64,000 nucleotides of DNA from DATARH01 sp035504235 (lineage in GTDB: Bacteria > Pseudomonadota > Alphaproteobacteria > ATCC43930 > CGMCC-115725), in contig DATJSH010000156.1 of the NCBI GenBank assembly GCA_035504235.1, positions 1 through 64,000 on the forward strand, read 5' to 3'. Each line of letters starts with the position of its first letter. Position 1 is the first letter of the stretch. The notes under the pieces are model-generated. The model had not been told where the DNA came from, did not search any database, and saw only the letters and a program-made list of their open reading frames with translations. This document shows positions 34,513 through 42,329 of the stretch, in pieces. The position numbers were made by a program, and so were the translations under genes.

Positions 34513-34859
34513 CTTTCCGGCTCTACCTCATTCGTACTGGATGACGACGAAAGCTGAAGCAGCTCGTTACTTGGCTACCAGCTTCGTCGCGCCGCCTTGC
34601 TCGGGGGTCGCAAGGCCATCGCAGCAAAAATTAGGCCCCGAAAAACTCCGTGTGGGTGCGATCGTCTCTCGCGATCGTCGACGCAAAGTTCTGCAACAAT
34701 TTAGTACATTTCGAAACAATTTTCATGGTTAACATCGGAGTAAGATGGTTAAAGCTATTTTAAGTCTATTCAACTTCTAGTGTCCACCACGTTCCGGATA
34801 CGTGGGCGCTGAGCCAAAGGTTCCTCGCCTGTGCGAGTTGATCTACCTCGGGCGGCGCG
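34513..34859. promoter_or_regulatory. AT-rich intergenic region with 20-bp phased direct repeats
   Basis: 347 bp without a supported gene, between the regulator and glycosyltransferase (both minus strand). AACAATTT occurs at 34695-34702 and 34715-34722, and ATGGTTAA at 34725-34732 and 34745-34752, each pair exactly 20 bp apart. The whole stretch 34691-34770 thus shows a period of two helical turns. Tandem half-sites on one face of the helix are typical targets of OmpR-like regulators, one of which is encoded immediately downstream. The region is much richer in A+T than its surroundings. A small peptide gene was looked for on both strands and not found. Confidence 0.5.
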
Positions 34860-36080
34860 CTAGCGCTGGCGCCGTATCAGCCGGCGCAGCAGCGCGACAT
34901 AAGCTGGCAGGCATTTTTTTGTAAGATCGAACCGATCGATGACAGTTTGACGTGCGGCAGCGCGGATTTTGTCCTGTCGGTCGCGATTGAGCAGCACTTC
35001 GCTGACGCGATCGGCGAGCGCGCTGCGGTCGAAAAAATCGACGAGGTAGCCGTTTTCGCCGTCCCGCATCACCTCCTCGACCGGCGGTGTGCGCGAGGCG
35101 ACGACGGCGCAACCCGCCGCCATCGCTTCCAGCAGCCCCCACGACAACACGAAGGGATAGGTCAAATAAACGTGCACCGTGGAGATGCGCAGCATCGCGA
35201 GATACTGCTGATAATTTAGCCGACCGAGAAAATGGACGCGGCTGAGGTCCAGTTGGCCTTCCAGTTCACTGAGCAACTTCTGCCGCCAGTTGGGCGCGTC
35301 TTCGGGCGGGCGGCCGTAGCTGACCTCGTTGCCGCCGACAATCAGCACGCGCGCTGTGGGGTGCCGCTCGAGAAGCATTGGCAGCGTTCGCATGAAAACA
35401 TGAAAGCCCCGGTAGGGTTCGAGATTGCGGGCGCTGTAGGTGATCAGCAGGTCGTTGCGCGACAGCGACAACCCGCCGGCGAGCCACAATCGGGTGCTCG
35501 CGTCGGGACGCACCACCGCCGTGTCGATTCCTTCATGGATGACGCTGATCCCGCGCCGGAATTTCTCCGGGTAGAGGGCGCGTTGGAATTCGGTGGGAGT
35601 TTGCCCCCAGTCGGCGGTTTCAAGCCCCAGCAGATTGATCGAATTACGCGTCCGCAACCGCATCCCATCGGATGGGCCGGGCGGAAATTCGGGGTCGAAA
35701 TCGAGATCGCTGTCGCGCGGCCGGTAGAAGAACTCGAAATAGCCCAGCAGCGGAGCCGTCGGCCAGACATCCTTGACATAGAGGATTTCGCCCCAGCCAT
35801 TGTGCCCTGCGGCAAGATCGGGCGTGAAGCCGTTGCGCTTTAGGTTCTCGCAAATCCGGGCGACGGCCTGGCCGTTCTCGACCGCGGTATTGAATTCATT
35901 GACAAACGGATGCAGGCCCGCCGGCCGCTTCGGCGGCGCATAGACGATCTTGTGCACGCCGCCGAGTTCCCTCTCGCGTTGCTGAGTGATGAACACGACG
36001 TGATCGCCCGCGGCTGCGAAATGCCGCGCCGCGTGCACATATTGCCCAGGGAAATTCTGGTGGATGAATAGCCAGTTCAC
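34860..36080 (-). CDS. Glycosyltransferase family 4
   Basis: 406 residues from the GTG start (VNWLFIHQNFPGQYVHAARH); 22 further in-frame residues overlap the methyltransferase gene and do not look like protein. It has the two Rossmann domains of the GT-B fold. Typical features are the N-terminal FIHQNFPGQY strand-loop, HEGIDTAVVRPD before the domain boundary, ITYSARNLEPYRGFHVFMRTLP, VLIVGGNEVSYG, and the donor-binding VYLTYPFVLSWGLLEAMAAGCAVVAS with its E-x7-E-type motif region. It probably transfers a sugar to a cell-surface glycan or protein. It is 28 bp downstream of a methyltransferase, which suggests a modification pair. Donor and acceptor are unknown. Confidence 0.85.
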   Translation of the reverse strand: MNWLFIHQNFPGQYVHAARHFAAAGDHVVFITQQRERELGGVHKIVYAPPKRPAGLHPFVNEFNTAVENGQAVARICENLKRNGFTPDLAAGHNGWGEILYVKDVWPTAPLLGYFEFFYRPRDSDLDFDPEFPPGPSDGMRLRTRNSINLLGLETADWGQTPTEFQRALYPEKFRRGISVIHEGIDTAVVRPDASTRLWLAGGLSLSRNDLLITYSARNLEPYRGFHVFMRTLPMLLERHPTARVLIVGGNEVSYGRPPEDAPNWRQKLLSELEGQLDLSRVHFLGRLNYQQYLAMLRISTVHVYLTYPFVLSWGLLEAMAAGCAVVASRTPPVEEVMRDGENGYLVDFFDRSALADRVSEVLLNRDRQDKIRAAARQTVIDRFDLTKKCLPAYVALLRRLIRRQR

Positions 36081-36108
36081 GCTCGGCTCGGGCCTCGTCG
36101 CGCCGCCT

Positions 36109-36708
36109 TCAGCTAGCGGGCTTGTAGGCGCGCGCCCAAAGCGCAAAGCTATCGCGCTGTAGGGTTATGTCGGCGAAACCTGCATTGACCAGCAGGATCT
36201 GCAGCGTGCGCGCGGTAAACCCGGTCTTGTGCGCCATGTGCCGGTTGCCCCGGGCGAGCGAGGGGGTATGGCCATAAATCATGTCGAGCGGCGTGATCGG
36301 TCCGCTCGGCGAAACGTAGGCTTCGTCTTCGAGGCCGTCACTCGCCACCAGCTCGGCGATTTTCTGCAGGTCGGGCAGGGTCAGCAGCACTTGGCCGCCC
36401 GGCCGGAGCACGCGGATAAATTCGGCGAGCGCCACCGGCACCTCGTGCCGATGTAGATGCTCGAGATTGTGCGACGACCAGACTGCATCGATCGACTCCG
36501 ATTCGATCGGCTGCATGTCCGTCATCGAGCAGACAAAATCGGGATTGACCGAGGGATTGATGTCGAGCCGTACCTCCCGCCACTCGGGCCCTTGAAACAG
36601 CGAGTGCAGGTTGTGACGGGCCGGGTAGCCGCAGCCGACATTGAGGACGATCTTGTTTGGGGCATCCGGCGACCCCGCCAAACTCGCGCTGATGCTGTCG
36701 TAGGCCAT
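36109..36708 (-). CDS. SAM-dependent methyltransferase (type 11)
   Basis: 199 residues from the ATG; a TTG two codons earlier is possible. Class I fold signatures: IVLNVGCGYPARHNL (motif I, SAM binding), VRLDINPSVNPDFVCSMTDM, SIDAVWSSHNLEHLHRHEV (motif IV region) and EFIRVLRPGGQVLLTLPDLQ. The SSHNLEHL pattern is frequent in sugar/lipid and surface-polysaccharide methyltransferases. It heads the minus-strand group that continues with the glycosyltransferase. It is divergent from hslV across a 216-bp region. The acceptor is unknown. Confidence 0.85.
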   Translation of the reverse strand: MAYDSISASLAGSPDAPNKIVLNVGCGYPARHNLHSLFQGPEWREVRLDINPSVNPDFVCSMTDMQPIESESIDAVWSSHNLEHLHRHEVPVALAEFIRVLRPGGQVLLTLPDLQKIAELVASDGLEDEAYVSPSGPITPLDMIYGHTPSLARGNRHMAHKTGFTARTLQILLVNAGFADITLQRDSFALWARAYKPAS

Positions 36709-36847
36709 GCCCAAACCATGGTGTGGCGCGGCGAACGGCCCGCCGCGCCTGTCCCGTACTTTAGGGGGTATGTCTTAACAAAGCGGTGGCCTACTTGCTA
36801 CCGCGTTCTCGCCCTGTCGCTGTCGGCGTCGCCGCGCCTCGTTTTGC

Positions 36848-36876
36848 TTGACGCTTTCCCCGCCGGTATTACATCT
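36848..36876 (+). promoter_or_regulatory. Possible promoter of hslVU
   Basis: TTGACG at 36848-36853, inside GCTTGACGC, followed after 16-17 bp by TACATC/ACATCT, some 50 bp before the hslV start. hslVU operons are usually heat-shock controlled, and the CTTGA core is shared by vegetative and RpoH-type -35 elements. The -10 match is poor, so this is only a candidate. Confidence 0.25.
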
Positions 36877-36924
36877 CAGCCGTGGCCGGATTTCCGGTCG
36901 TCGCAAATCAGCTCCATGAGGCGC

Positions 36925-37482
36925 ATGAGCGAGCCGGTGGACGATACGAGATGGCATGGCACGACGATCCTTTGCTTGCGCAAGGGCGGAGACGTCGTCA
37001 TTGCCGGTGACGGTCAGGTGTCGATGGGGCAGACGATCGTCAAGTCGAATGCCCGCAAATTGCGGCGGCTTGGCGGCGGCGCGGTGATCGCGGGCTTCGC
37101 CGGAGCGACCGCCGATGCCTTCGCGCTGTTCGAGCGGCTTGAGGCAAAGCTCGAGCAGCATTCGGGGCAGCTGGTCCGCGCCTGCGTCGAGCTTACCAAG
37201 GATTGGCGCACCGACCGCTACCTGCGCCGTCTCGAGGCGATGATGGCGGTCGCCGACAAGGATGTCTCGCTGATCCTCTCCGGCACCGGCGATGTCTTGG
37301 AACCCGAGGACGGGATCATCGGCATCGGCTCGGGCGGCGGCTACGCGCTCGCCGCGGCACGTGCGCTGATCACCATTGACGGGTTCGACGCCGAGACCGT
37401 GGCGCGGCGCGCGATGGCCATTGCCGCGGATATCTGCATTTATACCAACGATAAGATCACGCTTGAGAAGTTGACCACTTGA
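36925..37482 (+). CDS. hslV: ATP-dependent protease peptidase subunit HslV
   Basis: 185 residues, starting MSEPVDDTRWHGTTILCLRK; an ATG three codons earlier is an alternative and a very long upstream frame is not coding. Autoprocessing before the first Thr of HGTTIL would expose the N-terminal threonine nucleophile. Family motifs: VVIAGDGQVSMGQT, KLRRLGGGAVIAGFAGATADAF, LSGTGDVLEPEDGIIGIGSGGGYALAAARAL. It forms the double-hexamer proteolytic core that degrades unfolded proteins fed by HslU. The stop overlaps the start of hslU in TTGA, so the two subunits are translationally coupled. Confidence 0.95.
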   Translation: MSEPVDDTRWHGTTILCLRKGGDVVIAGDGQVSMGQTIVKSNARKLRRLGGGAVIAGFAGATADAFALFERLEAKLEQHSGQLVRACVELTKDWRTDRYLRRLEAMMAVADKDVSLILSGTGDVLEPEDGIIGIGSGGGYALAAARALITIDGFDAETVARRAMAIAADICIYTNDKITLEKLTT

Positions 37483-38804
37483 ACGCCTTCAGCCCGCGCG
37501 AAATCGTCTCCGAACTCGATCGCTTCATCGTTGGCCAGCACGAGGCCAAGCGCGCGGTTGCGATCGCGCTGCGCAACCGCTGGCGGCGCCAGCAGCTCGC
37601 GCCCGAGCTGCGCGAGGAGGTGCTGCCCAAGAACATCCTGATGATCGGCCCGACCGGCTGCGGCAAGACCGAAATCGCGCGGCGCCTTGCACGGCTCGCG
37701 CAGGCGCCGTTCCTCAAGGTTGAGGCGACCAAGTTCACCGAAGTCGGCTATGTCGGCCGCGATGTCGAGCAAATTGCCCGCGATCTGCTCGAAATCGCCA
37801 TTTCGATGACCCGCGAGCGGCTGCGCAAGGAGGTCGCGGCGAAGGCAGAGGCCGCCGCCGAGGAACGCGTGCTCGACGCGCTGGTCGGCGCCAACGCCAG
37901 CGCCGAAACCCGGCAGAAATTCCGCAAGATGCTGCGCGAAGGCGCCCTCGACGACCGCGAGATCGAGATCAACGTGCAGGAAAGCGCGGCGCCGCAGATG
38001 CCGACCTTCGAGATCCCCGGCATGCCGGGCGCGCAGATGGGGATGCTCAATCTCGGCGACATTTTCGGCAAGGCCTTTGGCCAGCGCGCGACCCCGCGCA
38101 AAGTCACGGTCAGCGACAGTCACCGCATGCTCCTCGCCGAGGAAAGCGACAAGCTCCTGGATCAGGAAACCGTGACGCGCGAGGCGGTCGCGGCGGTCGA
38201 GGAAAACGGCATCGTCTTCATCGACGAGATCGACAAGATTTGCGGGCGCAGCGAACGCGGGGGCGGGATCGGCGCCGCCGATGTCAGCCGCGAAGGTGTA
38301 CAGCGCGACCTCTTGCCGCTGATCGAGGGGACGACCGTTGCGACCAAGCACGGGCCGGTCAAGACCGACCACATCCTGTTCATCGCTTCGGGCGCCTTCC
38401 ATCTGTCGAAACCGTCCGATCTCCTGCCCGAACTGCAGGGCCGGCTGCCGATCCGCGTCGAGCTCAAGGGGCTCGACCGCGACGATCTTTGTCGCATCCT
38501 CACCGAGCCGCAAGCGAGCCTCGTCACGCAATACAGGGCGCTAATGGCGACAGAGGGTATCGAGCTCGACTTCCAGGCCGGCGCGGTCGAGGAGATCGCG
38601 CGACTCGCCGAGCAGATCAATTCGACGGTCGAGAATATCGGCGCGCGCCGCTTGCACACCATCCTCGAGCGGCTGCTGGAGGAAATCAGCTTTACCGCTT
38701 CCGACCAGCCGGCCGGCACCGCGCTGGTCATCGACGCGGCCTATGTCCAGGATCGTGTCGGCTCGCTCGCCAAGGACAGCGATCTCTCGCGCTTTATCCT
38801 CTGA
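37479..38804 (+). CDS. hslU: ATP-dependent protease ATPase subunit HslU
   Basis: 441 residues. The start codon is TTG, overlapping the hslV stop as TTGA; it gives (M)NAFSPREIVSELDRFIVGQH, the exact conserved N-terminus, so an alternative start is unlikely. AAA+ features: Walker A GPTGCGKTE, pore loop GYVGRD, Walker B IVFIDEIDKICG, sensor regions VKTDHILFIASGAF and ENIGARRLHTILERLLEE, and the C-terminal tail DLSRFIL that docks into HslV. The intermediate I-domain lies around residues 110-230. It unfolds substrates and opens the HslV gate. Confidence 0.96.
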   Translation: MNAFSPREIVSELDRFIVGQHEAKRAVAIALRNRWRRQQLAPELREEVLPKNILMIGPTGCGKTEIARRLARLAQAPFLKVEATKFTEVGYVGRDVEQIARDLLEIAISMTRERLRKEVAAKAEAAAEERVLDALVGANASAETRQKFRKMLREGALDDREIEINVQESAAPQMPTFEIPGMPGAQMGMLNLGDIFGKAFGQRATPRKVTVSDSHRMLLAEESDKLLDQETVTREAVAAVEENGIVFIDEIDKICGRSERGGGIGAADVSREGVQRDLLPLIEGTTVATKHGPVKTDHILFIASGAFHLSKPSDLLPELQGRLPIRVELKGLDRDDLCRILTEPQASLVTQYRALMATEGIELDFQAGAVEEIARLAEQINSTVENIGARRLHTILERLLEEISFTASDQPAGTALVIDAAYVQDRVGSLAKDSDLSRFIL

Positions 38805-38844
38805 CGGCATTGGAGGAAACGGTCGCCTCGGCGCCTTATTTGGT

Positions 38845-38871
38845 GCCGGCGGAACCGATTCCGCCCCCGGC
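38845..38871 (+). terminator. Hairpin after hslU, possible terminator
   Basis: Stem GCCGG plus CGGAA (38845-38854), loop CCGA, then TTCCG, a three-base bulge and CCGGC (38859-38871). It lies 40 bp after the hslU stop and before pgm. It is followed by AATTTG rather than a clear T-run, so it is a weak intrinsic-terminator candidate. Confidence 0.3.
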
Positions 38872-38917
38872 CAATTTGCACTAGGATCGCGCCGTAACGT
38901 CCCCCGAGCCAGCCGAC

Positions 38918-40564
38918 ATGAATATTTTGCGCGTTCCCGTTACGCCATTCGCCGGGCAGCGCCCCGGCACATCGGGCTTGCGCAAGAAGGTCGCTGTGTT
39001 TCGCGAGCCGGGCTATGTCGAGGCCTTTGTGCAATCGCTGTTCGACGCGCTGCCCGTGGCGATCGGCCGCGGGGTCGCGGGACAGACCCTGGTGCTCGGG
39101 GGCGATGGTCGCTTCTTCAATGACCGGGCCACTCAGACGATCATCCGCATGGCGGCGGCGAACGGCGTTGCCCGGCTTCTCGTCGGGCGCGATGGACTGT
39201 TGTCGACCCCGGCGACCAGCGCCGTCATTCGCGGGCGGAAGGCGTTTGGCGGTATCGTCCTGTCGGCAAGCCACAACCCAGGGGGACCCGATGGCGATTT
39301 CGGCATCAAGTACAACGTCGCCAATGGCGGTCCGGCGCCCGAGCGGGTGACCGACGCGATCTACCGCCGGACCCAGGCGATCTCCGAATACCGTCTCGTC
39401 GACGCACCCGATCTGAAACTCGACCACAACGGTTCGACAAAACTCGGCGAAATGGAAGTAGTCGTTATCGACCCTGTCGCCGAGTACGCTGCGCTGATGG
39501 AGCGCATCTTCGATTTCGATCGGCTGCGTGATCTGCTGCGTGGCGGGTTCCGGATGCGGTTCGACGCGATGCATGCCGTTACCGGGCCCTACGCGAAGGA
39601 GATATTCGAGCGCCGCCTCGGCGCGCCTGCCGGCAGCGCCGTGCATGCCGAGCCGCTGGCCGATTTCGGCGGCCTGCACCCCGACCCGAACCCGACACAC
39701 GCCGCTTCGCTGGTCGCCGCGCTGGCTGCGGCGGATGGCCCCGATTTCGGCGCGGCGTCGGATGGCGACGGCGACCGCAACATGGTGGTGACCCGCGCTG
39801 GGGCGCTGGGACCGAGTGACAGCCTGGCGATCCTTGCCGCCAATGCGCACCTTATCCCCTGGTTCAAGAAGGGGTTGCCCGGGGTCGCGCGCTCGATGCC
39901 GACCAGCCGCGCGGTCGACCGGGTTGCGGAAAAGCTGGGTATTGACTGTTTCGAGACGCCAACCGGCTGGAAATATTTCGGCAACCTGCTCGACGCCGGC
40001 AGGATCGCGCTCTGCGGCGAGGAAAGCGCCGGCACCGGCGCAGATCATGTCCGCGAGAAGGATGGCGTCTGGGCGGTGCTGTTCTGGCTCAACATCCTGG
40101 CAGTGCGCGGTGAGCCGGCCCCTTCGATCATCGCCGACCACTGGGCGCGGTTCGGCCGCGACTTCTACCTGCGGCACGACTACGAAGAGGTCGAAAGCGA
40201 CGCGGCCAACCGGCTGATCGACGGTTTGCGCCAACGCATTCCCGATCTTCCCGGCGCTCGGTTCGGCGATTTCGAGGTCTCGTCGGCCGACGATTTTGCC
40301 TATACGGACGCGATCGACGGCTCGACGAGTGCTCACCAGGGCATTCGCATCGGCTTCATCAACGGCGCGCGGATCGTCTACCGCCTGTCGGGAACGGGGA
40401 CCGAGGGCGCAACGTTGCGTGTGTATCTGGAGCGCTACGAGCCTGATCCCGCCCGGCACACGCTCGCTGCGAGCGCGGCGCTGGCGCCGCTGGCGGCGGT
40501 GAGCGCGACGCTCGCTGATATTGCTGGCATCACCGGGCGGACCGAGCCGAACGTGGTCGTCTAA
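38918..40564 (+). CDS. pgm: Phosphoglucomutase (alpha-D-glucose phosphate-specific)
   Basis: 548 residues, typical for the alpha-PGM subfamily. The phosphoserine loop is GGIVLSASHNPGGPDGDFGIKYN. The metal loop is ASDGDGDRNM. The sugar-binding loop is CGEESAGTGADHVREKDG. The C-terminal phosphate-binding region reads RLSGTGTEGATLRVY. It interconverts glucose 1-phosphate and glucose 6-phosphate. It is followed after 24 bp by glgC, which uses glucose 1-phosphate, so the pair channels carbon towards ADP-glucose and glycogen or related glucans. Glycogen synthase and branching genes are not in the window. Confidence 0.95.
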   Translation: MNILRVPVTPFAGQRPGTSGLRKKVAVFREPGYVEAFVQSLFDALPVAIGRGVAGQTLVLGGDGRFFNDRATQTIIRMAAANGVARLLVGRDGLLSTPATSAVIRGRKAFGGIVLSASHNPGGPDGDFGIKYNVANGGPAPERVTDAIYRRTQAISEYRLVDAPDLKLDHNGSTKLGEMEVVVIDPVAEYAALMERIFDFDRLRDLLRGGFRMRFDAMHAVTGPYAKEIFERRLGAPAGSAVHAEPLADFGGLHPDPNPTHAASLVAALAAADGPDFGAASDGDGDRNMVVTRAGALGPSDSLAILAANAHLIPWFKKGLPGVARSMPTSRAVDRVAEKLGIDCFETPTGWKYFGNLLDAGRIALCGEESAGTGADHVREKDGVWAVLFWLNILAVRGEPAPSIIADHWARFGRDFYLRHDYEEVESDAANRLIDGLRQRIPDLPGARFGDFEVSSADDFAYTDAIDGSTSAHQGIRIGFINGARIVYRLSGTGTEGATLRVYLERYEPDPARHTLAASAALAPLAAVSATLADIAGITGRTEPNVVV

Positions 40565-40588
40565 AATCGCGGACGAGGAGAAAATTGC

Positions 40589-41857
40589 ATGCTGTCGGCG
40601 GACCGTTCTCAGGAAAGGCTGGCCCGGCGCACGATCGCGCTGGTGTTGGCCGGCGGCCGCGGCAGCCGCTTGCGGCAACTTACCGACCGCCGCGCCAAGC
40701 CTGCGGTGTTCTTCGGCGGCAAATTCCGCATCATCGACTTCGCCATGTCGAACTGTCTCAATTCGGGCATTCGCCGCATCGGGGTTCTGACCCAGTACAA
40801 GGCACACAGCCTGTTGCGGCACTTGCAGATGGGGTGGTCGTTCCTGCGCCCGGAGATGAACGAATTTCTCGACCTGCTGCCGGCGCAGCAGCGCCTCGAC
40901 GAGGCGACTTGGTATCGCGGCACCGCCGATGCGGTATTTCAGAATTTCGATATCTTCCGCGCCGCGCGGCCTGATTACTTCGTCGTGCTGGCGGGCGACC
41001 ATGTCTACAAGATGGATTATTCGCATCTGCTCGCCGAGCACGTGGAGAGCGGCGCCGACTGTACCGTCGCCTGCGTCGAGGTGCCGGTGTCGCAGGCGAG
41101 CGAATTCGGCGTGATGATGGCGAACGCCTCCGGCCTCATCACCGATTTTGTTGAGAAGCCCAGCGATCCCGTTCCGATGATCGGCAAGCCGGACCGCGTG
41201 CTGGCGAGCATGGGCATCTACGTCTTTAGTGCCGCTGTCCTCTACGCCGAGCTTGAACGCGACGCGCGCGATCCGGCTTCGTCGCACGATTTCGGCAAGG
41301 ACGTGATCCCCCACCTTGTCGGCCGCGGTCTTGCAGCGGCGCATTCCTTCGAGGAAAGCTGCGTCAAGACGACCCCGGACGCGGAGCCCTATTGGCGCGA
41401 TGTCGGTACGATCGACGCCTATTGGGCGGCCAATCTCGACCTTGTCATGCCGGTGCCGCAGCTCGACATCTATGACCCGAACTGGCCGATCTGGACTTAC
41501 CAGCAGCAACTGCCCCCGGCGAAATTCGTTTTCGATGACGATGACCGGCGCGGCATGGCGGTCGATTCGATGGTCTCCGGCGGCTGCATTATTTCCGGCG
41601 GCCACGTCTCGCGCACGCTGCTGTTTTCGGGCTGCCGCGTCAATTCGCACGCTCGCGCCCGCGAGGCCGTGGTGCTGCCGGAAGTCGATATCGGCCGCCA
41701 CGCCCGGCTCAACCGCGTCGTGATCGATCGCGGCTGCCGCATTCCGGAAGGGATGGTGATCGGCGAGGATCCGGGGGCCGACGCGGAGCGCTTTTACGTC
41801 AGCGAGGGCGGCGTGACGCTGGTCACCTCCGAAATGCTGGCCGAGTTGCACAAATAG
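40589..41857 (+). CDS. glgC: Glucose-1-phosphate adenylyltransferase
   Basis: 422 residues, ATG with GGACGAGGAG upstream. Nucleotidyltransferase motifs: LAGGRGSRLRQLTDRRAKPA, FFGGKFRIIDFAMSNCLNSG, YRGTADAVFQN, LAGDHVYKMDY, FVEKPSDP and YWRDVGTIDAYW. The C-terminal left-handed beta-helix carries the regulatory domain (SGGCIISGGHVSRTLLFSGCR). It makes ADP-glucose from ATP and glucose 1-phosphate, the committed step of bacterial glycogen synthesis, normally under allosteric control. It forms an operon with pgm. Confidence 0.96.
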   Translation: MLSADRSQERLARRTIALVLAGGRGSRLRQLTDRRAKPAVFFGGKFRIIDFAMSNCLNSGIRRIGVLTQYKAHSLLRHLQMGWSFLRPEMNEFLDLLPAQQRLDEATWYRGTADAVFQNFDIFRAARPDYFVVLAGDHVYKMDYSHLLAEHVESGADCTVACVEVPVSQASEFGVMMANASGLITDFVEKPSDPVPMIGKPDRVLASMGIYVFSAAVLYAELERDARDPASSHDFGKDVIPHLVGRGLAAAHSFEESCVKTTPDAEPYWRDVGTIDAYWAANLDLVMPVPQLDIYDPNWPIWTYQQQLPPAKFVFDDDDRRGMAVDSMVSGGCIISGGHVSRTLLFSGCRVNSHARAREAVVLPEVDIGRHARLNRVVIDRGCRIPEGMVIGEDPGADAERFYVSEGGVTLVTSEMLAELHK

Positions 41858-41871
41858 CCGGGGCTCGGCGG

Positions 41872-42075
41872 CTAGAAAATGCGCGAGGCTTCCTTGCGGT
41901 CGCCGAGGAACACGCGGGCGTCGCGTCCGGCCTGCTGCGCGTCCCGCGCCGCCTCGACCGCGTCGAGCATCGCCTGCTCCTTGTCGAGGTAGGCGCCATA
42001 GGTGGTGTTATCGAGGCGGACGACCCAGCGCCTGTCCCGGTCTTGCTGGCAAACATGGAATTCCATGACGTCCAT
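41872..42075 (-). CDS. Small DUF2188-like protein
   Basis: 67 residues. It has one core of the form MEFHVCQQDRDRRWVVRLDN, then TTYGAYLDKEQAMLDAVEAA, matching the short alpha-beta DUF2188 pattern: a strand with a W-x-V, a second strand and a helix with spaced alanines. A GGGGGGA stretch precedes the ATG; a TTG one codon earlier and an ATG three codons later are alternatives. Function unknown; members are often stress- or stationary-phase-linked. It converges on glgC with a 14-bp gap and is divergent from gdhB. Confidence 0.65.
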   Translation of the reverse strand: MDVMEFHVCQQDRDRRWVVRLDNTTYGAYLDKEQAMLDAVEAARDAQQAGRDARVFLGDRKEASRIF

Positions 42076-42078
42076 CAA

Positions 42079-42329
42079 CGGCGGTCCCCCCCGAGCCCTG
42101 TGACAAGCGAGTTACATTGCGACCAGTATTGCCAATCGCGTCATTTGTTAGAAGCAAATTTCGCCTTGTTTGCCGCAAAACCGGGCGGCAAACGGCAAGA
42201 GTGCCGTTTTGTCGCGCATGCGTTGCTCGATCCGTGGGCGGAATGGCGAAAATTCCTTGCCTGACATCGGCTTAGCCGCGAATCTGCGAGCGCCCACCCT
42301 GGCGCTTCTGCGGCAAGCGGAGCAGGTCC
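42079..42329. other. Intergenic region upstream of gdhB
   Basis: 251 bp of divergent control region. It contains an AT-richer stretch around 42120-42175 and a short repeated motif GCCGCAAAACC/GGCGGCAAACGG near 42170-42195, but I see no convincing -35/-10 pair or riboswitch. Confidence 0.3.

Noticed and set aside
34259..34732. Plus-strand 157-residue frame in the regulator and its upstream gap, considered as a secreted-peptide gene
   Set aside because: It is mostly antisense to the regulator, has no leader motif and no ribosome-binding site.
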